Assembly: GCA_945867285.1 (NCBI GenBank)
Contig: CAMBHX010000030.1
Span: 1-15,236 of the forward strand
Reading direction: 5' to 3'
DNA length: 15,236 nt
Origin: Sulfuricurvum sp. IAE1
GTDB taxonomy: Bacteria; Campylobacterota; Campylobacteria; Campylobacterales; Sulfurimonadaceae
Of the stretch, positions 7,447-15,123 are shown in pieces. Position 1 is the first letter of the stretch. Each line of letters begins with the position of its first letter. The notes beneath the pieces are model-generated. The model was given only the letters and a program-made list of their open reading frames with translations. It was not told where the DNA came from and did not search any database. Both the position numbers and the translations under genes were made by a program.

Positions 7447-7473
7447 TTAATATTAACAAATAGGAAATATATT

Positions 7474-8658
7474 ATGGCAACTGTACTGATTATCGGAGCG
7501 GGTGGAGTAGGGCGCGTTGTGGCTCATAAATGTGTTATGAATAATGCTACTTTTGATCGCGTGATTTTGGCGAGTCGAAGTATTTGGCGTTGTGAAGAGA
7601 TACAAAGTGAACTTCCAGCTGGCTCATTAGAGATAACTACCATTGATGCGGATAATACTGATGAGGTCATTGCTCTCATTAATAAATATTCTCCCGATAT
7701 TCTTATCAATGTTGCATTACCATATCAAGACCTCACTATTATGGATGCATGTATTGCCACTAAAACTGCATATTTGGATACAGCTAACTACGAACATCCC
7801 GATGAGGCAAAGTTTGAATACAAGCTTCAATGGGAGCGTAATGATGCATTTGTGCAAGCAGGAATTATGGGATTGTTGGGAAGTGGATTTGACCCAGGTG
7901 CTACTAATGTATTTTGTGCATATGCTCAAAAACATTATTTTGATGAAATTCATACTATCGACATTCTTGATTGTAATGCGGGTGATCATGGTTATCCTTT
8001 TGCGACCAATTTTAATCCTGAAATTAATTTACGTGAAGTAAGTGCAAAAGGCCGTTATTGGGAAAATGGTGAGTGGATTGAGACTGCACCTATGGAGATC
8101 ATGCAAGTGTGGGATTATCCGCAAGTTGGACCAAAAGATAGCTATTTACTTTATCACGAAGAGATGGAGTCGCTTGTTAAGCATATCAAGGGACTGAAGC
8201 GTATCCGATTTTTTATGACATTTGGTCAAAGTTATTTGACTCATATGAAATGTCTAGAAAATGTCGGTATGTTGGGTATTGAGCCTGTAGAACACCAAGG
8301 GATGAAAATTGTACCTATGGAGTTTTTGAAAACATTACTTCCAGACCCTGCATCATTAGGTCCTCGCACCAAAGGTAAAACCAATATTGGTATCGTAGCA
8401 CAAGGCGTTAAAGATGGAAAAAAACGCAAGATATATATCTATCAAGTCAAAGACCACGAAGAGTGTTATGCTGAGGTTAAATCCCAAGGAGTTTCATACA
8501 CGACGGGTGTTCCTGCTGTTATTGGTGCTAAATTGATGGTTGAAGGTAAATGGAGTGGTAAAGGTGTCTTTAATATAGAACAGCTCGATCCAGATCCATT
8601 TATGGAAGAGATGAATGTTCAAGGACTTCCTTGGAATATTATTGAAATGGATATTTAG
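7474..8658 (+). CDS. Carboxynorspermidine synthase (carboxy(nor)spermidine dehydrogenase, saccharopine dehydrogenase family)
   Basis: Condenses putrescine or diaminopropane with aspartate semialdehyde and reduces the Schiff base with NADPH, giving carboxyspermidine or carboxynorspermidine. This is the first step of the SAM-independent polyamine route used by Campylobacterota and Vibrio. The 394-residue protein opens with the nucleotide-binding GAGGVG (residues 8-13). It has the saccharopine-dehydrogenase-like segments INVALPYQDLTIMDACI near 88 and LLGSGFDPGATNVFCAY near 132, and GDHGYPFATNFNPEINLREV near 170. Length and motifs match this subfamily better than lysine-pathway saccharopine dehydrogenase. 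AGGAA precedes the ATG by eight bases. Its partner decarboxylase nspC lies about 1 kb downstream, which strongly supports the assignment. Three leader hairpins suggest regulation upstream. Confidence 0.92.
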   Translation: MATVLIIGAGGVGRVVAHKCVMNNATFDRVILASRSIWRCEEIQSELPAGSLEITTIDADNTDEVIALINKYSPDILINVALPYQDLTIMDACIATKTAYLDTANYEHPDEAKFEYKLQWERNDAFVQAGIMGLLGSGFDPGATNVFCAYAQKHYFDEIHTIDILDCNAGDHGYPFATNFNPEINLREVSAKGRYWENGEWIETAPMEIMQVWDYPQVGPKDSYLLYHEEMESLVKHIKGLKRIRFFMTFGQSYLTHMKCLENVGMLGIEPVEHQGMKIVPMEFLKTLLPDPASLGPRTKGKTNIGIVAQGVKDGKKRKIYIYQVKDHEECYAEVKSQGVSYTTGVPAVIGAKLMVEGKWSGKGVFNIEQLDPDPFMEEMNVQGLPWNIIEMDI

Positions 8659-8710
8659 GATTTAGACAGTAAGAATGAAACTATTGTAAAATAGAATGAT
8701 AGTACTTTAT

Positions 8711-8716
8711 TATAAT
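8711..8716 (+). promoter_or_regulatory. Candidate -10 element in the gap before the M15 peptidase gene
   Basis: Perfect TATAAT in the 173-base AT-rich gap 8659-8831, with TTGTAA upstream at a poor 21-base spacing. A second -10-like TACAAT lies at 8796-8801, closer to the gene. Either could drive the peptidase gene. Confidence 0.25.
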
Positions 8717-8831
8717 TATGTCACAGTTAAAGCTATTTTTGTTTTTTTTATCACTTAATGATTCATTAAATTATCCAAATGGGATGTTTTTACACTACAA
8801 TACCTCTATAAGAAGTGAAGGATTATAATCA

Positions 8832-9587
8832 GTGAATAGAAGAACTTTTTTAGCATTAAGCGCTGTTGGTGTCTCAGCAACATTGTGGGGCGAGATGGAT
8901 GAAGTCGATTTAGGACCATCCATTGTAAGTGGAAGTCGTATTGTGAGTTCTATATTATACAAATTAGTGTTGGTTCAAAATCAGGTTGGATACGTTCAGT
9001 TTAATATTATTAGTTTTGATGAAATGCTCAAAGTGGCTTCTCGGTGTAAAAAACCTTTTACTAAATCAGAAATTACTTATATTGAGTCAATTTTTTATGG
9101 AGACCCTCGAAAATATGGTTTTTATGGAGAAAGAACTGTTTCAGCTCTTAGTATCGTAACATCTAAAAAGGATGTTGTTTATATGGATAAAACAGGACAT
9201 TTTCTTATGAATGGTCTTGCATTAGAAAAATTTACTCAAATCAAACGACTTGTGGGTAATGATCTTATTTTAACTTCGGGAGTGCGTGCACCTGTCAAGC
9301 AACTCTATTTGTTTTTGAAAAAAATGGAAAATTCACGTGGAGATTTACGCCTCGCCTCTACCTCTATAGCCCCTCCAGGATTTACATTTCATAGTATTGG
9401 TGATTTTGATATTGGCAAGATAGGGTATGGTCAGTTTAATTTTACAGAGAAGTTCCAAGAAACTGATGTGTTTAAAAAACTGTATGATGGTGGACACATT
9501 TGTATTCGGTATACACAAAATAACTCTTATGGCGTTCGATTTGAACCATGGCATATCAAAGTTACTGGTGGTTATGAAACCGCATAG
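8832..9587 (+). CDS. VanY-like M15 family peptidase with twin-arginine leader
   Basis: Probable zinc D,D- or L,D-carboxypeptidase acting on peptidoglycan peptides in the periplasm. The 251-residue protein starts at a GTG supported by AAGGA nine bases upstream. The leader MNRRTFLALSAVGVSATLWG has the Arg-Arg-x-Phe-Leu pattern of Tat signals. The C-terminal half carries the M15B/VanY pattern: TSGVRAP near 150, then His187-Ser-x-Gly with Asp193 (first two zinc ligands), and Glu238-Pro-Trp-His241 (catalytic Glu and third ligand). The substrate cannot be told from sequence. It sits between the two polyamine genes with its own 173-base upstream gap and looks more AT-rich than hemL, so it may be a later insertion into the module. 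Confidence 0.8.
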   Translation: MNRRTFLALSAVGVSATLWGEMDEVDLGPSIVSGSRIVSSILYKLVLVQNQVGYVQFNIISFDEMLKVASRCKKPFTKSEITYIESIFYGDPRKYGFYGERTVSALSIVTSKKDVVYMDKTGHFLMNGLALEKFTQIKRLVGNDLILTSGVRAPVKQLYLFLKKMENSRGDLRLASTSIAPPGFTFHSIGDFDIGKIGYGQFNFTEKFQETDVFKKLYDGGHICIRYTQNNSYGVRFEPWHIKVTGGYETA

Positions 9588-9598
9588 TGTTCACGTTA

Positions 9599-9607
9599 TG
9601 CTACAAT
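9599..9607 (+). promoter_or_regulatory. Candidate extended -10 promoter for nspC
   Basis: TG-C-TACAAT, an extended -10 pattern 29 bases before the nspC start. No convincing -35 hexamer is present; extended -10 promoters can do without one. Confidence 0.4.
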
Positions 9608-9636
9608 CGTATCATTAAAACTTTTAAGGCTTAAGT

Positions 9637-10782
9637 ATGGCGCATTTTGATTTAGATAAACTCTCTTCTACCCCAATGTATATCTGTGAAGAATCCATCT
9701 TAGAAAAAAACCTTTTATTAATGCAACGTATCCAAAATGAATCAGGTGCTAAAATCATCCTCGCCCTCAAAGGGTTTGCAATGTGGTCAACATTTGATTT
9801 GGTTGGAAAATACCTTCAAGGCTGTACTGCTAGTGGTCTACATGAAGCAAAACTTGCTCGTGAAATAATGAATAAAGAAGTTCACACCTATTCCCCAGCT
9901 TTCAAAGATGATGAAATTGATGAAATCGCCCGCATTAGTGATGATATTGTTTTTAACTCACCGACGCAATTTCACCGATATTACGAGCGTGTTAAAACCA
10001 TAAACCCCAACATTACAGTCTCACTTCGTGTTAATCCAGAATATTCATCTAGCCCTGTTGATTTATACAATCCTTGTGGAGTTTTCAGCCGATTGGGTAC
10101 CACTATTGATAATTTTGATGCAAGTATTGTTTCAAAGTTAGATGGGCTGAACTTCCATGCCTTGTGTGAACAGAATGTCGATGCACTAGAGGGAGTATTA
10201 GCAGCTTTTGAAGAGAAATTTGCTCATTATATTGATCAAATGAAATATGTTAATTTTGGAGGAGGGCATCATATTACTCGTGTTGATTATGATGTAGATC
10301 GTCTCATAGAAGTAATAAGGGCATTTAAGGCTCGACATAATAACATTACAGTCTATTTGGAACCAGGTGAAGCGGTAGGGTGGCAAACAGGTTATCTTGT
10401 AGCGTCAGTACTGGATATCATGCACAATGGGATGAATTTGGCTATTTTAGACACTTCCGCTGAAGCTCATATGCCCGATACTCTCGCAATGCCGTATCGT
10501 GCTATGGTTCGAAATTCTGGCGAGGCTGGTGAGAAGGCTTATACCTATCGTTTGGGTGGCAATACGTGTTTAGCTGGAGATATTATGGGTGACTATTCTT
10601 TTGATATGCCATTAAATATAGGTGATAAGATAGTTTTTGAAGATCAAATTCATTATACCTTTGTGAAAAATACCACCTTTAATGGAATCAAGCTTCCAGC
10701 ACTGGCACTTTTGACTAAAGAAAGTAAGTTAAACGTAATACATGAGTTTGGATATGAGGATTATAAAAATAGATTGTCATAA
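9637..10782 (+). CDS. nspC: Carboxynorspermidine/carboxyspermidine decarboxylase
   Basis: A PLP enzyme of the alanine-racemase-fold decarboxylase group that converts carboxynorspermidine or carboxyspermidine to the free polyamine in the cytoplasm. The 381-residue protein shows the PLP Lys45 in ILALKGFAMWSTF, FHALCEQN near 173, the glycine-rich YVNFGGGHH (208-210 GGG), and EPGEAVGWQTGY near 242. Cys311 in GNTCLAGDIMGDY matches the catalytic cysteine of this family. The ATG has AAGG upstream. Together with the synthase at 7474 it completes the aspartate-semialdehyde route, and no SAM decarboxylase is seen here. Its final codons overlap the -35 box of the fecR promoter. Confidence 0.95.
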   Translation: MAHFDLDKLSSTPMYICEESILEKNLLLMQRIQNESGAKIILALKGFAMWSTFDLVGKYLQGCTASGLHEAKLAREIMNKEVHTYSPAFKDDEIDEIARISDDIVFNSPTQFHRYYERVKTINPNITVSLRVNPEYSSSPVDLYNPCGVFSRLGTTIDNFDASIVSKLDGLNFHALCEQNVDALEGVLAAFEEKFAHYIDQMKYVNFGGGHHITRVDYDVDRLIEVIRAFKARHNNITVYLEPGEAVGWQTGYLVASVLDIMHNGMNLAILDTSAEAHMPDTLAMPYRAMVRNSGEAGEKAYTYRLGGNTCLAGDIMGDYSFDMPLNIGDKIVFEDQIHYTFVKNTTFNGIKLPALALLTKESKLNVIHEFGYEDYKNRLS

Positions 10783-10802
10783 ATAAGAAATTATAATATA
10801 AT
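10774..10802 (+). promoter_or_regulatory. Strong sigma70 promoter for the fecR-cyclase operon
   Basis: TTGTCA (10774-10779), a 17-base spacer and TATAAT (10797-10802). A second TATAAT overlaps at 10792-10797. This is the best match to a sigma70 promoter in the window. The -35 box covers the last codons of nspC. Confidence 0.6.
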
Positions 10803-10839
10803 ATTTAGTAAATCAGCCAAATTATGACTAAGGAAAAGT

Positions 10840-11484
10840 ATGAAAGTTTTATTATTTCTATTGCTATCACTCAATATATTGTATGCAGTGAGCGTAGGTA
10901 CGATTGTCTCATTGAATGGGGCTGCTCGTGTTTTCACAAAAGGTGTTGTTGCTCCTAAAAATGCAGTTCAGGGAATGTCTATTGAAGTGGGTCAAACATT
11001 AAAAACACGACTAAATAGTGAAGTAAAGATTAAATTTTTAGACAACACAAATGTTATTGTTGGTTCAAACAGTTCAATTGAAATTTTAGAGTTAAAAAAG
11101 CTTGGAGTATCTGGCGAAAAAGTCCTTTTCAAGGTTGCCAAACAAAATGATATCAAAGGACTTACTATCGTTACGCAATCAGCAGTTATTGGAATACGTG
11201 GCACTACCTTTATGATTAGTTCTGATGGAAAAGCACAGGCTATTTATCTTCAAGAAGGTGAGATAAATGTTAAGCCACCAACTGGAACATTCAAAAGTTA
11301 CCTGAAATCCGATGAAGACGATTTTAATCAGTATAAAGAACAATTAGAAAAAGAGTTCTCCAAGTATGTTGAAGACATTACTATGAAAGGTGCAACTGCT
11401 GTGAGTATTGATGGAAATGAAGTACATCAATTGGTTATGACCAAGGAAATTGAAGCAGAACTAGAGGCGCTTAAGCGATTTTGA
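10840..11484 (+). CDS. Secreted FecR-domain protein
   Basis: A 214-residue protein with a clear Sec signal peptide (MKVLLFLLLSLNILYA, cleavage near residue 16) followed by a FecR domain at about residues 40-145. Within it lie GQTLKTRLNSEVKIKFLDNT, the SNSSIEIL strand and the hallmark TQSAVIGIRGTTFMI. The C-terminal third is charged and helical (DEDDFNQYKEQLEKEF). Unlike classical FecR anti-sigma regulators it has no cytoplasmic N-terminal domain and no ECF sigma gene beside it, so it is a periplasmic FecR-only protein. AAGGA precedes the ATG. Its TGA stop overlaps the ATG of the cyclase gene by one base (TGATG), implying coupled translation and a shared function. Its role as a periplasmic partner of the cyclase is inferred. 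Confidence 0.87.
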   Translation: MKVLLFLLLSLNILYAVSVGTIVSLNGAARVFTKGVVAPKNAVQGMSIEVGQTLKTRLNSEVKIKFLDNTNVIVGSNSSIEILELKKLGVSGEKVLFKVAKQNDIKGLTIVTQSAVIGIRGTTFMISSDGKAQAIYLQEGEINVKPPTGTFKSYLKSDEDDFNQYKEQLEKEFSKYVEDITMKGATAVSIDGNEVHQLVMTKEIEAELEALKRF

Positions 11485-13541
11485 TGTCACGTATTTCCAT
11501 ACTCGTACTTTCTTATTTAGGTGTTTTTTTAGTAACTGCGCTACTTTTGTGGCACCCTACACATCTGTTGGATACGCTTAGACTCAAAAGCGAAGACAGC
11601 GTTGTGAATTTTAGACAAGCTTTTGGCTTGGCCCTACACCCTCCAAAGGGGGTGGTGATAGTTGCTATTGATGATCAAAGCGTACATAAGCTGGGACGCT
11701 GGCCATGGGATAGACGAGTTATGGCCAATTTATTTGATAAACTAAGTCCAGCTAAACTCGTTGCAGTGGATATTGTATTTGCTGAACCACAAGATCAAGA
11801 AGCTGACGCCATGCTTGCAGATTCTATTGCGCGTAATGGAAAGATAGTTGCAGGATTTTTTGGCAGAAATGACAGTAATATTACCCTTTCTCCAGAAGCG
11901 CTTGATGAACTTTCGATTAGCGAATTTCGTAATTACACTGCTACAGGTGAAAGTTTGGGTATCGCGTCCATGCGTTCCCTGAATGTTAATGTTCCACCAA
12001 TTTTAAGTGCACCTCTGGCGTCTGCTCCTTTTAATGCTGAACCTGACAGTGACGGGTTGTATCGTAATTATCCAATAGGATATTTATATCATGGGCTATT
12101 CTTTTGTAATTTAGCATTGCAAAGCTGGCGTTACGCTACAAATCGAGAGATCAGCATGACGGTTTCTCCGCAAAAAATCGAAACCTTTAGCGAGGGGAAT
12201 AGATCGTTTACCCCTATTGACGGTAGATTCTTAGCACTCAATTATTATGATTCTTCTTTTGTTAAAATTGTTTCTGCTGTGGATGTATTAGAGGGCAGGG
12301 CGACGGAAGAGATAAAAGATAAGGTTGTTTTTCTAGGGGCTACAGAAATAGGCATCTACGATATGCGACCCACCCCGATAAGTTCGCTCACTCCGGGAAT
12401 ATTACTGCACTATACAGCTTATGCCAACATGCTTGATGGAAATTTTCTTAAAAAATATCCCTATATTACGGGAATTGGAACATCGGCACTCCTGATTTGT
12501 TCATTTCTTTTATTTTGGATTGCACGTTTTAGAGGGCGTGCTCTTGGCTACGGGATGCTTTTGTTTGGTTGGACGTTCAGTAGTTTTTATTTGATGATTG
12601 GACATAATATTGTTCTCCCGCTTTTTTATCCGTTACTTTTTTTAATAATTGGCATTATTGTCAATGAATCTATCAACCTTTTTTACTCAGAGGCCCGTAT
12701 CAAAGAGCTGAGAAAAGCCTTTTCGAGCTATGTATCCCCTGAGTTGCTGGAACTTATCAGTGCAAATCCTGATATTTTGAAGCTTGGCGGTGAAAAGAAA
12801 GAAATAACAATACTTTTTAGCGATATCCGAAAATTCACTTCTCTGTCGGAATCAATGGCTCCGGATAAATTATTGGCATTGCTTAATTCACTTCTAGGAC
12901 CGATGACGGAAGAAGTGTTAAGACATGGTGGCATGTTGGATAAATACATAGGAGATGCGATTATGGCTCTCTACAACGTACCTTTAAATCAGCCCAACCA
13001 TGAAGCCCAAGCCGCTCGATCTGCACTGGCTATTATTGAAGTCCTGCATCGATTAAACAGTGAAAAAAATATTAATCTTGATATTGGAATTGGAATACAT
13101 ACCGGTGAAGCTATTATTGGAAACGTAGGGAGTGAAAATCGCTTTGATTACACAGCTATTGGGGATTCTGTAAATCTTTCCTCTCGTTTGGAAGGCTTAA
13201 CAAAAATGTATCATGCCCATATTATTATCAGTGATTCAACAGCTCAAAAGCTTGATAATTCATTTTTGATACGGCCTCTTGATCGAGTTCGGGTTAAGGG
13301 CAAAGACAATATGGTCATAATCCATGAACTACTGGTTTCTAGTGAAGAAAATAAAATAATCGTAACAAAATTTACTGATGCCATTGAAATGTATTATAAA
13401 GGTGACTTTTCTGTTGCGATGGAGATGTTTGATGCACTTTTGCCAGATGGTCCATCTGAGATATTTAAAGAACGTTGTACTAATTTGATTTCCATGCCGC
13501 CATTAAATTGGGATGGAATCTGGACAATGGTCGATAAATAA
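11484..13541 (+). CDS. CHASE2-domain membrane adenylate cyclase (class III)
   Basis: A 685-residue sensor cyclase. After a first transmembrane helix (about 5-23), residues 35-310 form a periplasmic CHASE2 domain (VVIVAIDDQSVHKLGRWPWDR, KLVAVDIVFAEP, VFLGATEIGIYD). Three more membrane helices follow (about 328-398), then a class III cyclase domain (about 438-600). The metal-binding aspartates are Asp447 (FSDIRKF) and Asp491 (KYIGDAIMA). Lys487 and Thr557 fit the Lys/Thr pair of cyanobacterial-type adenylate cyclases; Asn564 and Arg568 of DSVNLSSRLE are also present. All catalytic residues are intact, so it should make cAMP. The tail (about 628-665) resembles a single TPR-like helix pair. The ATG overlaps the fecR stop codon. 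Confidence 0.93.
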   Translation: MSRISILVLSYLGVFLVTALLLWHPTHLLDTLRLKSEDSVVNFRQAFGLALHPPKGVVIVAIDDQSVHKLGRWPWDRRVMANLFDKLSPAKLVAVDIVFAEPQDQEADAMLADSIARNGKIVAGFFGRNDSNITLSPEALDELSISEFRNYTATGESLGIASMRSLNVNVPPILSAPLASAPFNAEPDSDGLYRNYPIGYLYHGLFFCNLALQSWRYATNREISMTVSPQKIETFSEGNRSFTPIDGRFLALNYYDSSFVKIVSAVDVLEGRATEEIKDKVVFLGATEIGIYDMRPTPISSLTPGILLHYTAYANMLDGNFLKKYPYITGIGTSALLICSFLLFWIARFRGRALGYGMLLFGWTFSSFYLMIGHNIVLPLFYPLLFLIIGIIVNESINLFYSEARIKELRKAFSSYVSPELLELISANPDILKLGGEKKEITILFSDIRKFTSLSESMAPDKLLALLNSLLGPMTEEVLRHGGMLDKYIGDAIMALYNVPLNQPNHEAQAARSALAIIEVLHRLNSEKNINLDIGIGIHTGEAIIGNVGSENRFDYTAIGDSVNLSSRLEGLTKMYHAHIIISDSTAQKLDNSFLIRPLDRVRVKGKDNMVIIHELLVSSEENKIIVTKFTDAIEMYYKGDFSVAMEMFDALLPDGPSEIFKERCTNLISMPPLNWDGIWTMVDK

Positions 13542-13589
13542 TAATTTTAAAAGCAGTTATTTTAGTCTTTAAATTTAGTGTTTGAATAC

Positions 13590-13595
13590 TACAAT
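13590..13595 (+). promoter_or_regulatory. Candidate -10 element before the gene at 13626
   Basis: TACAAT 30 bases before the start codon, in the 84-base gap after the cyclase gene. No good -35 hexamer is visible. Confidence 0.25.
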
Positions 13596-13625
13596 GGCAA
13601 CAATATCTAATCATAAGGTTCATTA

Positions 13626-14177
13626 ATGTTAGAGGCGATTATTTTAAAACTGATCACGACACTCACTGGATATCTATTTTCTGCGACAATAGATAGTTTT
13701 AAAAGCATAGAAGTTGAGGGTGCTCCAAGCTGGTATGGTAAAAATCTTGATCATGATAATTTGTATGCTTATGGTTATGCACGTGGGGATATTGAGTCTA
13801 TTGAAGTTGCACGTGAAAACTGTAAAATTACGATGATTCGTCGTATTAATGACATCAATGAAATAGTGACGTATGATAATTTCCGAAACATACAAGATCC
13901 AAAAGAAAGAGCACTGATTAATGAGTTTAAAAATGATCCGGAAATACGAGTATTTGTTAATAAAACGATGCAGTTTGAAAAAATAGAACACTTTAAAGCG
14001 GAAGAAAAAGGAATCTTGACTAAAGCACGTCCAGCCCAAACATTTGCAGGTGGCATGATTCCTAAAAAATTTATTATTGACTATCAAAAAGAGAGGCTTG
14101 ATAAAATTAAGTTTTCACTCACGCATTTTAGAGCTAATAATAATTTCGATGAACTTGATAATATTATTGGGAAGTGA
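13626..14177 (+). CDS. Hypothetical protein, faintly LPP20-like
   Basis: I do not recognise this 183-residue protein with certainty. The N-terminus (about residues 4-20) is hydrophobic and could be a signal or anchor, but there is no lipobox cysteine. Residues 35-75 read PSWYGKNL... then LYAYGYARGDIESIEVARENC, which resembles the P-x-W-Y and A-x-G-x-A pattern of LPP20-type envelope lipoproteins of Campylobacterota. The rest is charged and mostly helical. AAGG six bases before the ATG supports the start. It follows the cyclase gene after an 84-base gap and precedes the MlaE-like gene by 151 bases. An envelope location is a guess. Confidence 0.55.
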   Translation: MLEAIILKLITTLTGYLFSATIDSFKSIEVEGAPSWYGKNLDHDNLYAYGYARGDIESIEVARENCKITMIRRINDINEIVTYDNFRNIQDPKERALINEFKNDPEIRVFVNKTMQFEKIEHFKAEEKGILTKARPAQTFAGGMIPKKFIIDYQKERLDKIKFSLTHFRANNNFDELDNIIGK

Positions 14178-14328
14178 ATTGTTCAATGAAAAGTAAAATA
14201 ATCTTTTTTCTATTCGAAATAGGTATAACATGAAACAGATGAATGGTGACGATGATTAATGGTTACTGGAGGCAACTTATTGTTTTTATGGCAAAATACA
14301 AGAATATTAATTAACAAAGTATGATTCA

Positions 14329-15123
14329 ATGAAGATGATTAAGAGTTATTTTGAATATGTAGGGGGACAAACACTTTCTTTATATTCTAGTATTTCTGAA
14401 GCACTGTATTTTAGTAGTTTATGTATAATACACCTCTTTTCTCCTAGCAGTTATCATCCTGCAATGCGCAGTGTTTTGCTAAAACAGATATATTTTACAG
14501 TCGTACAAATACTTCCTTTTTTTATATTTATCGGCTTTTTTTTTGGTTCATTGACAGTTGGTTATGTGATAACATTGGCAATACAATATGGGTTAAAAGA
14601 TCAAATTGGTTCTATGCTTATAGGTTTTGTTTTTAATGAGTTTGCCCCTTTGTTTACAGCGATATTGATTGCATTACGTTCAGGTGCTGCAGTAAATACA
14701 GAGATTGCTGTAATGCAAGTAAGTGGTGAGCTTAATACCTTGAAACAGTTTGATATTGATTTGATCGATTATCTTTTTTTGCCTCGTATTATTAGTGGTA
14801 TGATAAGTAGTGTTGCGCTTGCTGTTGTATTTGCAATTATTATGCTTGCTGCTGGTTATTTTTTTGTATTTTTGTATATGGGTATGGATCTAAATTCGTA
14901 TATTAATACACTTTTGACCTCTATACAGATTGGTAATCTTGGTTTTTTAATTGTTAAAAGCATGGCGTTCGGATTTGTTATTATGGTGATACCAATTTAT
15001 AGCGGTTTGACTACTATTAAAGCATTTAATGCTATTCCAATTGCGGTGCTCAATGGCATGGTACGACTATTTATTGCAATTTTTACTATCGAGGTGTTCT
15101 CATTCCTATTTCACTTAATCTAA
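14329..15123 (+). CDS. MlaE-family lipid ABC transporter permease
   Basis: A 264-residue inner-membrane permease of the MlaE/YrbE family, which moves phospholipids between the inner membrane and the envelope together with an MlaF-type ATPase and an MlaD-type substrate-binding protein. The family signature is visible at about residues 104-142: NEFAPLFTAILIALRSGAAV followed by NTEIAVMQVSGELNTLK. About five hydrophobic helices surround it. The N-terminal amphipathic region (FEYVGGQTLSLYSS) is typical. No ribosome binding site precedes the ATG at 14329, and a second ATG lies six bases later. A T9 run at 14536-14544 falls in the coding sequence. The next reading frame starts before this gene ends. 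The gene is clearly AT-rich. Confidence 0.87.
   Translation: MKMIKSYFEYVGGQTLSLYSSISEALYFSSLCIIHLFSPSSYHPAMRSVLLKQIYFTVVQILPFFIFIGFFFGSLTVGYVITLAIQYGLKDQIGSMLIGFVFNEFAPLFTAILIALRSGAAVNTEIAVMQVSGELNTLKQFDIDLIDYLFLPRIISGMISSVALAVVFAIIMLAAGYFFVFLYMGMDLNSYINTLLTSIQIGNLGFLIVKSMAFGFVIMVIPIYSGLTTIKAFNAIPIAVLNGMVRLFIAIFTIEVFSFLFHLI

Noticed and set aside
8681..8694. CTATT-GTAA-AATAG hairpin after the carboxynorspermidine synthase as a terminator
   Set aside because: Only five mostly A-T pairs and no T-run follows; expected by chance in AT-rich DNA.
8718..8828. A 36-codon ORF with a hydrophobic start, between the carboxynorspermidine synthase and the M15 peptidase
   Set aside because: No ribosome binding site, low-complexity T8 run, and it covers the expected promoter and ribosome binding site of the next gene; nothing recognisable in the product.
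13674..14087. A 137-codon minus-strand ORF rich in Phe, Cys and Ile
   Set aside because: Antisense of the 13626 gene; composition is that expected of a reversed AT-rich gene, without ribosome binding site or domain.
14205..14222. T-run next to a short inverted repeat (CTATT/AATAG) as a terminator of the 13626 gene
   Set aside because: The T-run precedes the hairpin on the plus strand, and on the minus strand the hairpin is followed by A bases, so it fits a terminator on neither strand.
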